From NCBI GenBank assembly GCA_016223085.1, contig JACRPS010000029.1:1-64000 (forward strand): a DNA stretch of 64,000 bases, in the 5' to 3' direction. This DNA is from Chloroflexota bacterium. GTDB lineage: Bacteria; Chloroflexota; Anaerolineae; Aggregatilineales; Phototrophicaceae. A program made the position numbers and the translations under genes. Of this stretch, positions 50,690 through 59,276 are shown piece by piece; positions within the stretch are counted from its first letter, which is position 1; every line of letters begins with the position of its first letter. The notes below the pieces were generated by a model that saw nothing but the letters and a program-made list of their open reading frames with translations, had not been told where the DNA came from and made no database searches.

Positions 50690-51559
50690 TCAATCGTCGT
50701 CGTCCGGCAGGCGGGGCACGGGCGGTCGCCGTTTGGTTTCGCCCCGGCGCGGCACGAAGAACGGCGGGGCGCTGGCATCCAGCTTGTCCGGCGGGGTCGT
50801 CGAGCCGCTACGGTTCACAGGCTGGGTGTTGGTCAGCGTCTGGGTGTCCGACGGGGTGAAGGCGGCCTGCTCCGGCTTGAGCGAGGTTACATCCACGCGC
50901 GTATCCTGCCCCAGCAGCAGGGCGCTGTCCTCCTCTGGCAGCACCGGTGGTTCGGGCGGCAACGGCGTGATCTTCTGGCTGTCGCTAAAAATCTGCCGGT
51001 CGAAGTTGGTCAGCGGTAGCTGGCGGATGGATGATGCCAGCAGCCGCCGGATGAGCAGCGCGCCATCGTTGACCAGCCGCCGGTAGGCATCAAACGGGAG
51101 CGTGGTCGCCTCCAGCGCGTCCAGTACGACTTCCATCAGGCCGATCAGTTCCGGCTCGGACACGACCGGCGCGTTCTGGCGGGCAGCCACATAGGGCGAA
51201 ACGTAGCCGGCCAGCGCCTCGATCACCGGCGCGGCATCGCCCTTAATCGTGACGACGACTGGCCAGTGGTCGTCCACATACTGCGCGCGAATGCCGGTAA
51301 ATGATGGAAACAGGCTGCGCGCCAGCAGCAGGTAGAGCTGGCCGTAGCCGTCCACCCACTGCTGCACTTCCGTTCCCATATCCTGCGACACGCTGCGTAA
51401 ACTCTGCGGGAAGTCCCCCACCAGCACTAACACGTTATAGCTGGCAAGCACCCGCGCCAGCCGCGCCATGCGCTGCGGGTCGCTGGCGTTCCAGGCGCGC
51501 AGCGTCTGCGGCGCTGCCTGCTGCGCCAGGCGCAGGATGATGTCTTCAAGCCGGTCCAC
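50690..51559 (-). CDS. hypothetical protein (289 aa) with Pro-rich tail
   Basis: A soluble protein with an alpha/beta first part (residues 1-180; NVLVLVGDFPQSLRS, WPVVVTIKGDAAPVIEAL) and a disordered Pro/Thr/Asp-rich tail (about 195-289) ending RLPDDDD. Start is GTG 51559 with AAGGGGG upstream. No motif is recognised. It is followed, on the same strand, by the repeat-bearing secreted protein. Confidence 0.6.
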   Translation of the reverse strand: MDRLEDIILRLAQQAAPQTLRAWNASDPQRMARLARVLASYNVLVLVGDFPQSLRSVSQDMGTEVQQWVDGYGQLYLLLARSLFPSFTGIRAQYVDDHWPVVVTIKGDAAPVIEALAGYVSPYVAARQNAPVVSEPELIGLMEVVLDALEATTLPFDAYRRLVNDGALLIRRLLASSIRQLPLTNFDRQIFSDSQKITPLPPEPPVLPEEDSALLLGQDTRVDVTSLKPEQAAFTPSDTQTLTNTQPVNRSGSTTPPDKLDASAPPFFVPRRGETKRRPPVPRLPDDDD

Positions 51560-51664
51560 GCTGCCCCCTTGTATCTGCTACCTCACGAATCATCTACCGA
51601 CAGGTTGCAGGGGAGAGGCACAGTCCTATCCCTGCAACTAATTGTACATCGTATTTTACAAGCC

Positions 51665-52186
51665 TTACTCCGTCACAGCGAGGTTGATAGCGTAATCCCC
51701 CACGCCGTCCAGCCCAATCCAGAACGGGCGCACCAGTTCGTAGGGACAGTCGCCCTCGGTCATAAACCGCAGGTGAATCGTCAGCGTGCGCGCGGCGTCA
51801 TCGCGGGTGATGCCGGTCACATCGTGGCGCGCCGTACAGCCTGTGCCGGCGCTCCACAGCCCGGCCAGCACGCGCCCGCCGCTGAAGTCAAACGGGACGC
51901 GCGTCACCGGCTGGCGGCACAACCCGCTGGCGTCAGCCTGTTCGTAAAACCGAATCTGCTCACCCGCGCCCCGCAGCACAAAGACCCGCCCGGCGGCATC
52001 CCGCGCCGCCTCAAAACAGATGCCATTCATCACCGCCGCTTCGTCCGTCCAGGGATAGGCCGGGGTTAGCGTTTCCCCGCCGGGTGATGGCGAAGGTGGC
52101 GGGGAGAGAGTCTTCGGCGGTGTGGGCGTGGCACCCGGGGCGCAGCCAGCGAGCAGGCAGCCGGTCATTGCCCACACACTAACCAT
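51665..52186 (-). CDS. lipoprotein of unknown function (173 aa)
   Basis: An exported lipoprotein with lipobox LLAGC near residue 15 and a Pro/Thr/Ser linker, then a beta-rich domain with four cysteines (ICFEA, LCRQP, GCTAR, DCPYE). ATG 52186 is preferred because a GGAAA site precedes it. Divergent from the phosphoesterase at 52305. Family not recognised. Confidence 0.65.
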   Translation of the reverse strand: MVSVWAMTGCLLAGCAPGATPTPPKTLSPPPSPSPGGETLTPAYPWTDEAAVMNGICFEAARDAAGRVFVLRGAGEQIRFYEQADASGLCRQPVTRVPFDFSGGRVLAGLWSAGTGCTARHDVTGITRDDAARTLTIHLRFMTEGDCPYELVRPFWIGLDGVGDYAINLAVTE

Positions 52187-52304
52187 TTTCCAATTTTTTG
52201 TTAATAGTGACAGCATTAAGATTAATAAACTCGCTTGCGCCCCTAAAGCGTGGTAACATGCAGTATAGCACAAGAGGCAGACTCACTTTCAGGAAACAGG
52301 CAGT

Positions 52305-53036
52305 ATGCGCATCCTCGTGATTTCTGACATCCACGCCAATCTCACCGCGTTTGAAACCGTTCTTAAGGATGCCCAGGGAGAATGGGAATACGTCTGGTGT
52401 CTGGGCGATGTGGTGGGTTACGGGCCGGACCCAAATGAATGTGTTGAACTGCTGCGCACCTTGCCGCACCTGTGCCTGGCGGGCAATCACGACTGGGCAG
52501 CGCTGGGGCGGTTGGACATCCGCACCTTTAACCCCGATGCCCGCAAAGCCGTGAACTGGACACGCGAAACCCTGACACCCGAAAACACCGCTTATCTCGA
52601 CGCCCTCCCCACCACCTTCGTTATCGGCAGCTATACGCTGGCGCACGGCAGCCCACGCGAACCGGTGTGGGAATATATTCTGGAACCCCTGATCGCCGCG
52701 CTCAACTTCCCGCACTTTGAAACGCAGTACTGTCTCGTCGGCCATACGCACCAGCCGGTAATTTACGAACAGATCAGCGAAGACGGCGACACCGAAGCGA
52801 TTGCGCCGGCCTACCGCCAGATTCGGCGGCTGAACGGGCGGCGGCAGATCATCAACCCCGGCAGCATCGGCCAGCCGCGTGATGCCAACCCTGACGCCGC
52901 GTATGCCCTGCTGGACGTGGAAACCAATACCTGGGAACACCGCCGCATCCCCTACGACGTGGCCTCTGTTCAAAAGCGGATGCGCAGCTACGGGATGCCG
53001 GAACGGCTGGTGACACGGCTGGAACACGGCTGGTAG
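52305..53036 (+). CDS. metallophosphoesterase (YfcE/MJ0936-like)
   Basis: A 243-residue calcineurin-like phosphoesterase with full metal motifs: ISDIHANLTA, CLGDVVGYGP, AGNHDW, LAHGSP and VGHTHQP, plus NPGSIGQPRD near the end. No signal peptide, so it is cytoplasmic. The LGDVVGYGPDP form is typical of the MJ0936-like group. It is 3 bases before the DtxR-type gene and probably shares its message. Confidence 0.92.
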   Translation: MRILVISDIHANLTAFETVLKDAQGEWEYVWCLGDVVGYGPDPNECVELLRTLPHLCLAGNHDWAALGRLDIRTFNPDARKAVNWTRETLTPENTAYLDALPTTFVIGSYTLAHGSPREPVWEYILEPLIAALNFPHFETQYCLVGHTHQPVIYEQISEDGDTEAIAPAYRQIRRLNGRRQIINPGSIGQPRDANPDAAYALLDVETNTWEHRRIPYDVASVQKRMRSYGMPERLVTRLEHGW

Positions 53037-53039
53037 GCA

Positions 53040-53723
53040 ATGGCCGCCTCCGACCTTAGCCCAACGATGCGCGATTATTTAGCCGAAGTTTACCGCCTGA
53101 CCGACCGGGGCGAAGGCGCAGCCAGCGATTACGTGGGCACGTCGGCGCTGGCCGAAACGCTGGACGTGAGCGCGCCCGCCGTCAACCGCATGATTACCAA
53201 GCTGAAAGAGGCCGGGCTGCTGGAGCACGAACCCTACCAGGGCATCCGGCTGACCGAAGCAGGCCGCCGTGAAGCCCTGAAGGAACTGCGCCGCCACCGC
53301 ATCGCCGAGGTGTTTCTGGTGAAGGTGATGGGCTTTAAGTGGCATGAGGTGCACCACGAGGCGGAGCAGCTTACGCGCGGCATGAACGAAGCCCTGACAC
53401 AGCGCATGGACGAGATGGCCGGCCACCCGACCGTCTGCCCGCATGGCGAACCGATTCCCGATGCCAACGGCGACCTGCCGCCGCTGGACGACGTGCTGCT
53501 CTCCCACGCGCCGCACAACGAAGACCTGTACATCACCCGCGTCCGCACCCGCGAACCCGACCGCCTGGAATACCTGACGGCGCTCGGCCTGACGCCTGGC
53601 GCGCACCTGCGCGTGATTCACGCCGCGCCGTTTAACGGCCCGCTGCAACTGCAACTGGGCCGCGAATACCGCATCATCGGCCACAATCTGGCAGAGTTGA
53701 TTCGGGTGAAGGTGGGCGAGTAG
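53040..53723 (+). CDS. DtxR/MntR-family metal-dependent repressor
   Basis: A 227-residue three-domain regulator. The N-terminal winged helix is about 5-65 (TSALAETLDVSAPAVNRMITKLKEAGLL in pieces). The dimer and metal domain (about 66-140) has VHHEAEQL and HPTVCPHGEPIP, where H, E and C residues bind Fe2+ or Mn2+. A FeoA/SH3-like domain ends the protein (about 155-227, LGLTPGAHLRVIHAAPF). ATG 53040 follows AGG. Likely controls metal uptake genes elsewhere. Confidence 0.93.
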   Translation: MAASDLSPTMRDYLAEVYRLTDRGEGAASDYVGTSALAETLDVSAPAVNRMITKLKEAGLLEHEPYQGIRLTEAGRREALKELRRHRIAEVFLVKVMGFKWHEVHHEAEQLTRGMNEALTQRMDEMAGHPTVCPHGEPIPDANGDLPPLDDVLLSHAPHNEDLYITRVRTREPDRLEYLTALGLTPGAHLRVIHAAPFNGPLQLQLGREYRIIGHNLAELIRVKVGE

Positions 53724-53847
53724 TCCTCAGTCGTCAGTCGTCAGCTTTCAGTCAAAACAATGCCGGTTATTGGCCTTGACTTCTCTTGGCGTCCTGGCGG
53801 TTCACTCTTTTCTGGCAACTGACAACCGGAAACTGCCAACTTTAAAC
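53724..53847. repeat. direct repeats and dispersed TTGGCG-type repeat
   Basis: Begins with CAGTCGTCAGTCGTCAG units, then CTTGGCGTCCTGGCGGTTCA and a CTGGCAACTGACAACCGG tract. The same order of elements is found at 54487-54530 and 55153-55205. Confidence 0.75.
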
Positions 53848-53907
53848 TACTGCGGAAAAATCTCGCGCACGGGCAGCGTGAAGCCCGACAGCACATCACC
53901 GCCATCC
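53848..53907 (-). pseudogene. 3' fragment of a Uma2-family gene
   Basis: On the minus strand this reads GGDVLSGFTLPVREIFPQ then TAG, almost the same as the last residues of the intact Uma2 protein at 54532 (GGDVLPGFTLPVCEIFPQS). DNA identity over 58 bases is about 50 of 58. No reading frame continues beyond it, so it is a remnant of a second copy. Confidence 0.75.
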
Positions 53908-53915
53908 TATAGTCG

Positions 53916-54473
53916 TTAATCGGTATCCATTTTGCTCACGAGTTCCAGTAGTTTGGTGGTGGTCGTCCAGCTTCGGATGGTCATGGATTGGTAGGCCGGT
54001 GTTCCGACGATTTTGCTCAGGCGGCTTTTGGTCAGTTGAGAGCTGAGACGTTGTGAGTAGATCACCCCATCACCCGGCCATACTTTGTCAACTCCCTCGC
54101 GGGGATTAAATACCGGCATGGCCTGGTCTGAATCAATATCTATCAAAAAGATGGCATCGCTGTGATACTTCTCTGGCTCCTCACCAAAACCTTCCGGCTT
54201 GTTATCCATGACGGCCTGAAGCTGATCGCGAGTCAGCACCAGCACTTTGATGGCAGGGCTATCCAGCTTAAACTTTTCTGACAACAACGTTTCAATTTTT
54301 GCGCCAAGCGTTTTTGAATCAAGGTCTGATTTCAGAATCACATTGCCACTCTGGATATAGGTGGTAACGTTTTCAAAACCCTGCTCCTCAAGCCGACGTT
54401 TTAGCTCCGTCATGGATATTTTGTTTTTGCCGCCAACATTAATGCCGCGTAGCAGTATCACGTAGGTGTTCAT
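53916..54473 (-). CDS. DUF1697 family protein
   Basis: A 185-residue soluble protein of the DUF1697 family, recognised by MNTYVILLRGINVGGKNKI, the LEEQGFENVTTYIQSGNVIL region and the C-terminal GTPAYQSMTIRSWTTTTKL segment. ATG 54473 has GAGGAA upstream. Activity of the family is not known. It lies between the intact Uma2 gene and a fragment of one. Confidence 0.88.
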   Translation of the reverse strand: MNTYVILLRGINVGGKNKISMTELKRRLEEQGFENVTTYIQSGNVILKSDLDSKTLGAKIETLLSEKFKLDSPAIKVLVLTRDQLQAVMDNKPEGFGEEPEKYHSDAIFLIDIDSDQAMPVFNPREGVDKVWPGDGVIYSQRLSSQLTKSRLSKIVGTPAYQSMTIRSWTTTTKLLELVSKMDTD

Positions 54474-54486
54474 CAGTTTCCTCGCG

Positions 54487-54530
54487 GCGGTCTTGGCGTC
54501 ATGGCGGTTCAAGCTTTCTTCTGGCAACCT
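54487..54530. repeat. dispersed TTGGCG-type repeat
   Basis: GCGGTCTTGGCGTCATGGCG then GTTCAAGCTTTC and CTGGCAACCTG, between Uma2 and DUF1697 genes. Confidence 0.75.
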
Positions 54531-54531
54531 G

Positions 54532-55098
54532 TTACGACTGCGGAAAAATCTCGCACACCGGCAGCGTGAAGCCGGGCAGCACGTCGCCGCCGTCCAGGGT
54601 ATCGCTCACGGTCAATTCCTGAACGCGAAATTCGCCTTCGGATGTAGGTGTAAAAACGTCTACTACCCGGTCATCGCCGTACACCGCCCATACCAGCCTT
54701 GTGCCGGAACGAATATACTCCTTCACCTTTTTGAACACATCTTCGTCCGGCGACACCACTTCAACAGCGAGATCGGGCGCAAGATCAAATTCAACACCTA
54801 CCAGTTCCAAGCAGTGTTTGTTTGATACAAAGGCCACATCAGGCCGCCGCACGCGCCCAACCGCTTTTAAGCTAAATCCGGCATCAGGCCCGGTGACAAA
54901 GCCTAAATCGTTCGGCAGAACGAACGCATTAAAAAAGTAGCCGATGCGTGACGCTATGACGGCATTTAACCGGCTGGATGACCCCATATCAACTATCACT
55001 CCGTCTTCCCATTCCAGCCGTTTGTCCTCGTTTTCGGGCAGACTGGCAATCGCCCGGAATTCCTCAAGCGTGTACAGTTTTTCCCGCAGCGCCATCAT
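54532..55098 (-). CDS. Uma2 family (DUF820) putative restriction-fold endonuclease
   Basis: A 188-residue protein of the Uma2/DUF820 family, a PD-(D/E)xK nuclease relative. Visible are YTLEEFRAIASLPENEDKRLEWEDG in pieces (E, then RRPDVAFVS), the Asp-Glu-Val core LAPDLAVEVVSPDE and the late K in KVKEYIRSGTRLVWAV. Such genes are numerous in Cyanobacteria and Chloroflexota and of unclear role. GGAGA precedes the ATG. A decayed copy of its 3' end lies at 53848. Confidence 0.92.
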   Translation of the reverse strand: MMALREKLYTLEEFRAIASLPENEDKRLEWEDGVIVDMGSSSRLNAVIASRIGYFFNAFVLPNDLGFVTGPDAGFSLKAVGRVRRPDVAFVSNKHCLELVGVEFDLAPDLAVEVVSPDEDVFKKVKEYIRSGTRLVWAVYGDDRVVDVFTPTSEGEFRVQELTVSDTLDGGDVLPGFTLPVCEIFPQS

Positions 55099-55152
55099 TC
55101 TATCTCCGCTTTTCTGCTCTCATTATACCCCAACCGCGCCCCTGCTTTTTTC

Positions 55153-55205
55153 CTCTTGGCGTTCTTGGCGTCTTGGCGGTTCAATCTTCTTCTGGAAACT
55201 GGCAA
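55153..55205. repeat. dispersed TTGGCG-type repeat
   Basis: CTCTTGGCGTTCTTGGCG, then TCTTGGCGGTTCAATC and CTGGAAACTGGCAAC, next to the stop of the 157-residue gene. Confidence 0.8.
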
Positions 55206-55679
55206 CTACCCCGGCAGCATCCTCGGCATAATCATGTCCATCAGTACCGCCGTTTCTTCCAGCGACTGGTAATCGTCGGCGTAGGAAATCACGTCCAACT
55301 GCGGGTCGTAGCTCCAGAAGCCAATCTGGTCGTACAGGTAGCGGATGTAGGTGTAGCAGATGCCCAGCACGATACGGGAGTACACGCCATAAGCCATGTA
55401 CGGGAAAAAGAGGATCACGCCCCGGTCATGCACGTACAGCACGATGCCGAGTTCCTTGTTCGGGTAGTGCAGTTCCACGTCACCGCCGGGGGCGCGCACC
55501 GGCACCAGCGTCGGGTCGAGCTTCAGCATCACGCGCGCCAGCGCCTTTGGCTTGATCTTCCGCACCGGCCAGAACGCTTCCGGCTGGTTGAGGCTTTGCC
55601 CGTTCTGGAACAGCCATTCCAGCATGGATGGGGTGAGTTTGCCCGTTTTGGGCACGTAGAGATGAATTTCGTAGATCAT
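55206..55679 (-). CDS. hypothetical protein (157 aa)
   Basis: A soluble protein with an alpha/beta pattern (MIYEIHLYVPKTGKL, ELGIVLYVHDRGVILFFPYM) and an aromatic-rich middle. Start ATG 55679 is the first with good coding character; its ribosome site is poor. Family not recognised. It lies between a Uma2 gene and a membrane-protein operon. Confidence 0.6.
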   Translation of the reverse strand: MIYEIHLYVPKTGKLTPSMLEWLFQNGQSLNQPEAFWPVRKIKPKALARVMLKLDPTLVPVRAPGGDVELHYPNKELGIVLYVHDRGVILFFPYMAYGVYSRIVLGICYTYIRYLYDQIGFWSYDPQLDVISYADDYQSLEETAVLMDMIMPRMLPG

Positions 55680-55732
55680 GGTGACAGGTGATGGATGATG
55701 CGTTATCAAATGACTGATTTCAAGCGTTACCC

Positions 55733-55760
55733 GTTGGGGCGCACCGCCGTGCGCCCCTAC
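55733..55760. repeat. dispersed GTAGGG-type palindrome (imperfect)
   Basis: Arms GTTGGGGCGCACGGC-like (GTTGGGGCGCACC) and GTGCGCCCCTAC around GCC; first arm has an A-to-T change. Confidence 0.78.
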
Positions 55761-55798
55761 AACTGCAATTCTAAATGGAATTCCTGTAAGTTGTGCAT

Positions 55799-56515
55799 CT
55801 ACGTTTGGCGTTCGCGCAGGAGCGTGACCAGAAGCAGCAGATTGTCCACCTGCGGCAGCGGCAGGCTGAACCAATCCGAACCGTCGGCAGCGCGCAGCGT
55901 CAGCCGTCCGCCGCTGATGGTGTAACCGCCGTAGTCCGGCCACAGCAGATCACGTCCGCGTTCGTGCAGGCCATCGGCGCTCAGGCGCAGCGTGTCAGAA
56001 AAAGGAACGCGCTCGCCCTTCGCCAGCCGGTCGCGGATAGCCGGTTCCAGTTCGCGCAGGATGCCCTGCTCCAGCCGCAGCCCCAGATCGCCGACACGGC
56101 GGTACAGATTGCCCAGCACAATTCGTTCGCCGCGCAGGCCGATCAGGGTGAAACGGTAGGTCACGCGCCGCACCAGCCCGCCGAAGTAGGCCATCTGCTC
56201 GGCACGCTGGCGGAAACTGACGATCTCGGCAAAGTGGAACAGCACGTCGCGCCCACCTTCGCGGTAGCTGAAGCCGTGTTCGTACAGCACAACCTCGCGG
56301 TTCCAGTAGTGCAGTACCACCCAGCCAGCGGCCAGCGCGACCAGCGCCATCAGCGCGACGGTCAGCGGCGGTCCCCAGCCGGGCACGGTCGCCAGCGTAA
56401 AGTTCAGCAGCACGGCCAGAACGCCGACCACCAGCGCCGCCGGCAGCAGCAACCGCGCCCGGTCGGCAGGATAGGTGGCGACAACCGCGCCCAGGACGGG
56501 GTCGGCTTCCACCAT
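55799..56515 (-). CDS. membrane protein (DUF6585-like)
   Basis: A 238-residue protein with two N-terminal membrane helices (about 22-70) and a PH-like beta-rich cytoplasmic domain (VVLYEHGFSYREGGRDVLFHFAEI in pieces, then LRGERIVLGNLYRR). The YxxGFxYR-GGRD pattern recalls the DUF6585 group, which I note with low certainty. It starts 1 base after the lipoprotein stop and is surely in the same operon. Confidence 0.7.
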   Translation of the reverse strand: MVEADPVLGAVVATYPADRARLLLPAALVVGVLAVLLNFTLATVPGWGPPLTVALMALVALAAGWVVLHYWNREVVLYEHGFSYREGGRDVLFHFAEIVSFRQRAEQMAYFGGLVRRVTYRFTLIGLRGERIVLGNLYRRVGDLGLRLEQGILRELEPAIRDRLAKGERVPFSDTLRLSADGLHERGRDLLWPDYGGYTISGGRLTLRAADGSDWFSLPLPQVDNLLLLVTLLRERQT

Positions 56516-56516
56516 G

Positions 56517-57443
56517 TTAGCTGGTGCGTGCCTCGGATACAGTCAGGTTATCAAAGTCAACGGTGACGCCCAGGCGGCTGGCAGCGGCGGCCACCAGACC
56601 CACCTGACCGCTGGTATAGGTGTCATCAATCGCATCGGCCATAAACGCGCCATTGACGTACAGCGCCAGGTAATCGTTAAGACACACGGCGCGAATGGTA
56701 TTCTGTGCCGGGCCTTTGCGGATTTTGTCTGAGGAAGTCCAGTCCACCAGCGGCACGACATTCCGCCCGCGCGCCCGCATGATGGCGAACCGTCCCGTGC
56801 CTTCGACCAGGAACAGATAACCGTCACCGTTGTTAATGTTGAGTTCGCTTGTCCGGGGCACGTCTGTCACCGTAACCGGCGTGGGGTCGCCGGCGCGGCG
56901 CAGCGGTGCGGTGGCCTCGGCAGTCGCTTCGGACGCAAGGCCCTGCGCCCCTATAGTGGTCGATTCTGGCGTGGCTTCGCCGGTCGCTGCAACGGTTGCC
57001 TCCGGTGTAACCTCGGCGGCTTCTGGCGTGGCTTCTCCCGTCGCTGCAAGGGTTGCTTCAGCCGTTGCTTCCGGCGTGGTTTCCACCTCGACCGGCTGAC
57101 CAACCCTGCCGCGCATCCGGCACATCACGCCATAAACCGTGTTTTCGCCCTCACTGATCTGCCGGGCTTCCACATCAATCACGACATTCTGATAGGTGTC
57201 GCCCCACTGGCCGTACCAGATTTCGCTGTCGCCTTCGGTCACGACGATATGGTACACGCCATCGCGGATTTGCAGCCGCGCCGCGCCCTCGCCATAGGTG
57301 CCTTCTTCAAACGTGTTTGGCTCGGAGAAATCGTAATAGGCGACTTCATCACCCTTCACAAACGTCCGCACCGGCGCGGCCACCGTGCCGCACGCGGCCA
57401 GAATCACGCCTACCAGCGCCCACCCGGCTATCCGTCGTACCAT
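56517..57443 (-). CDS. lipoprotein with LamG-like domain and repeat-expanded linker
   Basis: A 308-residue lipoprotein, lipobox VILAAC near residue 17. Two beta-rich halves resembling a concanavalin-like domain (YYDFSEPNTFEEGTY, WYGQWGDTYQNVVIDVEA, then GYLFLVEGTGRFAIMRA and NDYLALYVNGAFMADAIDD) are split by a linker of EAT/ATP repeats (about 118-185). The linker holds a dispersed palindrome remnant (IGAQGLASEAT). Start ATG 57443 or GTG 57446. A surface protein; function unknown. Confidence 0.75.
   Translation of the reverse strand: MVRRIAGWALVGVILAACGTVAAPVRTFVKGDEVAYYDFSEPNTFEEGTYGEGAARLQIRDGVYHIVVTEGDSEIWYGQWGDTYQNVVIDVEARQISEGENTVYGVMCRMRGRVGQPVEVETTPEATAEATLAATGEATPEAAEVTPEATVAATGEATPESTTIGAQGLASEATAEATAPLRRAGDPTPVTVTDVPRTSELNINNGDGYLFLVEGTGRFAIMRARGRNVVPLVDWTSSDKIRKGPAQNTIRAVCLNDYLALYVNGAFMADAIDDTYTSGQVGLVAAAASRLGVTVDFDNLTVSEARTS
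56931..56956. repeat. dispersed GTAGGG-type repeat inside a lipoprotein gene
   Basis: On the minus strand CTATAGGGGCGCAGGG then CCTTGCGTCC, a degraded copy of the palindrome family, read in frame as IGAQGLAS within the EAT-rich linker. Confidence 0.65.
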
Positions 57444-57446
57444 CAC

Positions 57447-57852
57447 GCTAAATGCTCCTCGGTTGAGTTTATGCGCCGCAGACTCAAGCCTGCGGCTAAT
57501 CCACTAAAGCCTGCTGAAGCAGACTGAACATAGTCATGCGGGATTATTCCTGAGCGCACATGGGCGCGTACCTATGGATTACCGTAGCAACGTGTAAAAC
57601 AGCAGAACCAGGCTCAACAAAGAGTCAGACACCATTATCAGCCCTCGTCAGAGGGCTTTCTTCAGCAGCCAGATGCCTGAACCTCCGGCGTTCGCGCCAG
57701 CGCCCCATATTATCAAGCATCACTGTACCATAGTTCTACCCGCCGCACACCCGCTGGGTTCGCCGGTCTCATCAAGTTATCACCGTTCGGCGCGGCGGGC
57801 GCAACGGTGTTAGAATGTGAGGCGGATGCAATAGTCACGGAGGGAGCGCGAT
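57447..57852. other. intergenic region with hairpin fragments
   Basis: No gene is seen in these 406 bases. The left part has GCCGCAGACTCAAGCCTGCGGC and AAGCCTGCTGAAGCAGACT hairpins; the middle has CGTCAGAGGGCTTTCTTCAG. The right end should hold the promoter of the protease gene; no clear box was found. Confidence 0.55.
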
Positions 57853-58914
57853 ATGTCCGTTGAGTTGGTGTTCCAGGCGCAGGCGGCTTTCCAGGAGCAG
57901 CTCCTTGCCAAGCCGAACGTGGTAGGCGTAGCAGTGGGGCGTAAAAATCTGGTCGGGGAGCTATCGGTTGTCACGCTGGTGCAGCAGAAGAAACCGATCG
58001 CGGCGCTGTCTGCCGAAGAAATGGTGCCGAAGCAGCTCGACGGTGTGCGCACCGACGTGGTAGAGGTTGGCTACCTGCGCGCTTATGCCACCCCGCGCGA
58101 CCGCTATCGCCCGACAATTCCCTGCGGCGTCAGCATCGGCCATTATAAAATTACCGCCGGAACGCTGGGCGCGATTGTGACCGACCGCAATACCGGCGAA
58201 AAACTGATTCTCTCCAATAATCACGTGCTGGCGAACAGCAACGACGCGCTGGTGGGCGACCCGATTTTGCAGCCCGGCCCAACGGACGGCGGCCAGAACC
58301 CCGGCGACATCGTGGCGCGGCTGGAACGCTTCGTGCGGCTGCGTTACGAGGGCGACCCGCCCTCACCCGAACCGCCCGCTCCGCCGCCTCCGTCGCCCCC
58401 GCCCGGCGGCGGCTGCGACGTGGTGAGTGTAGTCGTCGGCCTGACCAACGGCCTGGCGACGCTGCTGGGTTCCAGCCAGCGCGTCACCACCGCCGCGCCG
58501 TCCACCACCGTTGCCCCGCAGGCGCAGCCAACCGATAACGACGTGGATGCCGCGCTGGCGAAGCCGGTTGACCCCAATATGTTCACGGGTGAAATTCTGG
58601 CGATTGGCGCGGTCAGCGGCACGAAGCCGCCGCAGTTGGGCGCGGAAGTCCGCAAAAGCGGGCGCACCACCGGCTATACCGAAGGCGTTATCACGCTGAT
58701 TAACGCGACGGTGAGCGTGGCCTATGGCAACCGCACCGCGCGTTTTGTCGGACAGATCATCTCCAGCCCGATGAGTCAGGGCGGCGATTCCGGCTCGCTG
58801 ATCGTGGACAAGGCCGAAAACAGAGCGGTTGGCCTGCTGTTCGCCGGGTCGAATCTGGCGACGATCTTCACGCCGATGGACAAGGTGCTGGAGGCGCTGC
58901 AAGTGAATATTTAG
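57853..58914 (+). CDS. trypsin-like serine protease with N-terminal prodomain-like module
   Basis: A 353-residue protein without signal peptide. Residues about 15-78 are a small alpha/beta module (KPNVVGVAVGRKNLVG, MVPKQLDGVRTDVVEVG) that recurs alone in the next gene. The rest resembles a chymotrypsin fold: His in LILSNNHVLAN, a Pro/Gly-rich loop (PPAPPPPSPPPGGG, about 175-190), and nucleophile Ser in SQGGDSGSLIVD. The Asp of the triad is probably D in the VDAALAKPVD region but is not certain. GGAGGG precedes the ATG. Confidence 0.82.
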   Translation: MSVELVFQAQAAFQEQLLAKPNVVGVAVGRKNLVGELSVVTLVQQKKPIAALSAEEMVPKQLDGVRTDVVEVGYLRAYATPRDRYRPTIPCGVSIGHYKITAGTLGAIVTDRNTGEKLILSNNHVLANSNDALVGDPILQPGPTDGGQNPGDIVARLERFVRLRYEGDPPSPEPPAPPPPSPPPGGGCDVVSVVVGLTNGLATLLGSSQRVTTAAPSTTVAPQAQPTDNDVDAALAKPVDPNMFTGEILAIGAVSGTKPPQLGAEVRKSGRTTGYTEGVITLINATVSVAYGNRTARFVGQIISSPMSQGGDSGSLIVDKAENRAVGLLFAGSNLATIFTPMDKVLEALQVNI

Positions 58915-58973
58915 CGGTAGTCATTCTTCTAACAGTCCGCCGCTAAGATGAGGTTGAGTAAGGAGGACGAGCG

Positions 58974-59234
58974 ATGGTACAGAATGCGGACATGGCAAAA
59001 GCCGCGCTGGTGCAGGCCAAGTACACCGACGAACTGATGAAGCTGCCGCACGTCGTCGGCGTAGGGCTGGGCGTGGCGAAGAAAGAGGGCCAGCCCACCG
59101 GCGAAGTGGCGCTGGTGGTGATGGTGGACGAAAAAGTGCCGGAAATCCTGCTGCCCCAGGAAGCGATCATTCCGTCCCAACTGGATGGCGTGCGCGTGGA
59201 CGTGCAGCCGGTTGGCAAGTTGACGGCGCAGTGA
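58974..59234 (+). CDS. stand-alone copy of the protease N-terminal module
   Basis: An 86-residue protein that aligns end to end with residues 15-78 of the protease gene just upstream: LPHVVGVGLGVAKKEG against KPNVVGVAVGRKNLVG, and IIPSQLDGVRVDVQPVGKL against MVPKQLDGVRTDVVEVGYL. AAGGAGG precedes the ATG. It lies 59 bases downstream on the same strand. It may be a separate inhibitor or folding aid of the protease, or a partner that competes with its prodomain; this is inferred. Confidence 0.8.
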   Translation: MVQNADMAKAALVQAKYTDELMKLPHVVGVGLGVAKKEGQPTGEVALVVMVDEKVPEILLPQEAIIPSQLDGVRVDVQPVGKLTAQ

Positions 59235-59276
59235 TGCTTCGGATTCAGGCATTCAGGGTTAGGGGAAAACTGAGTC

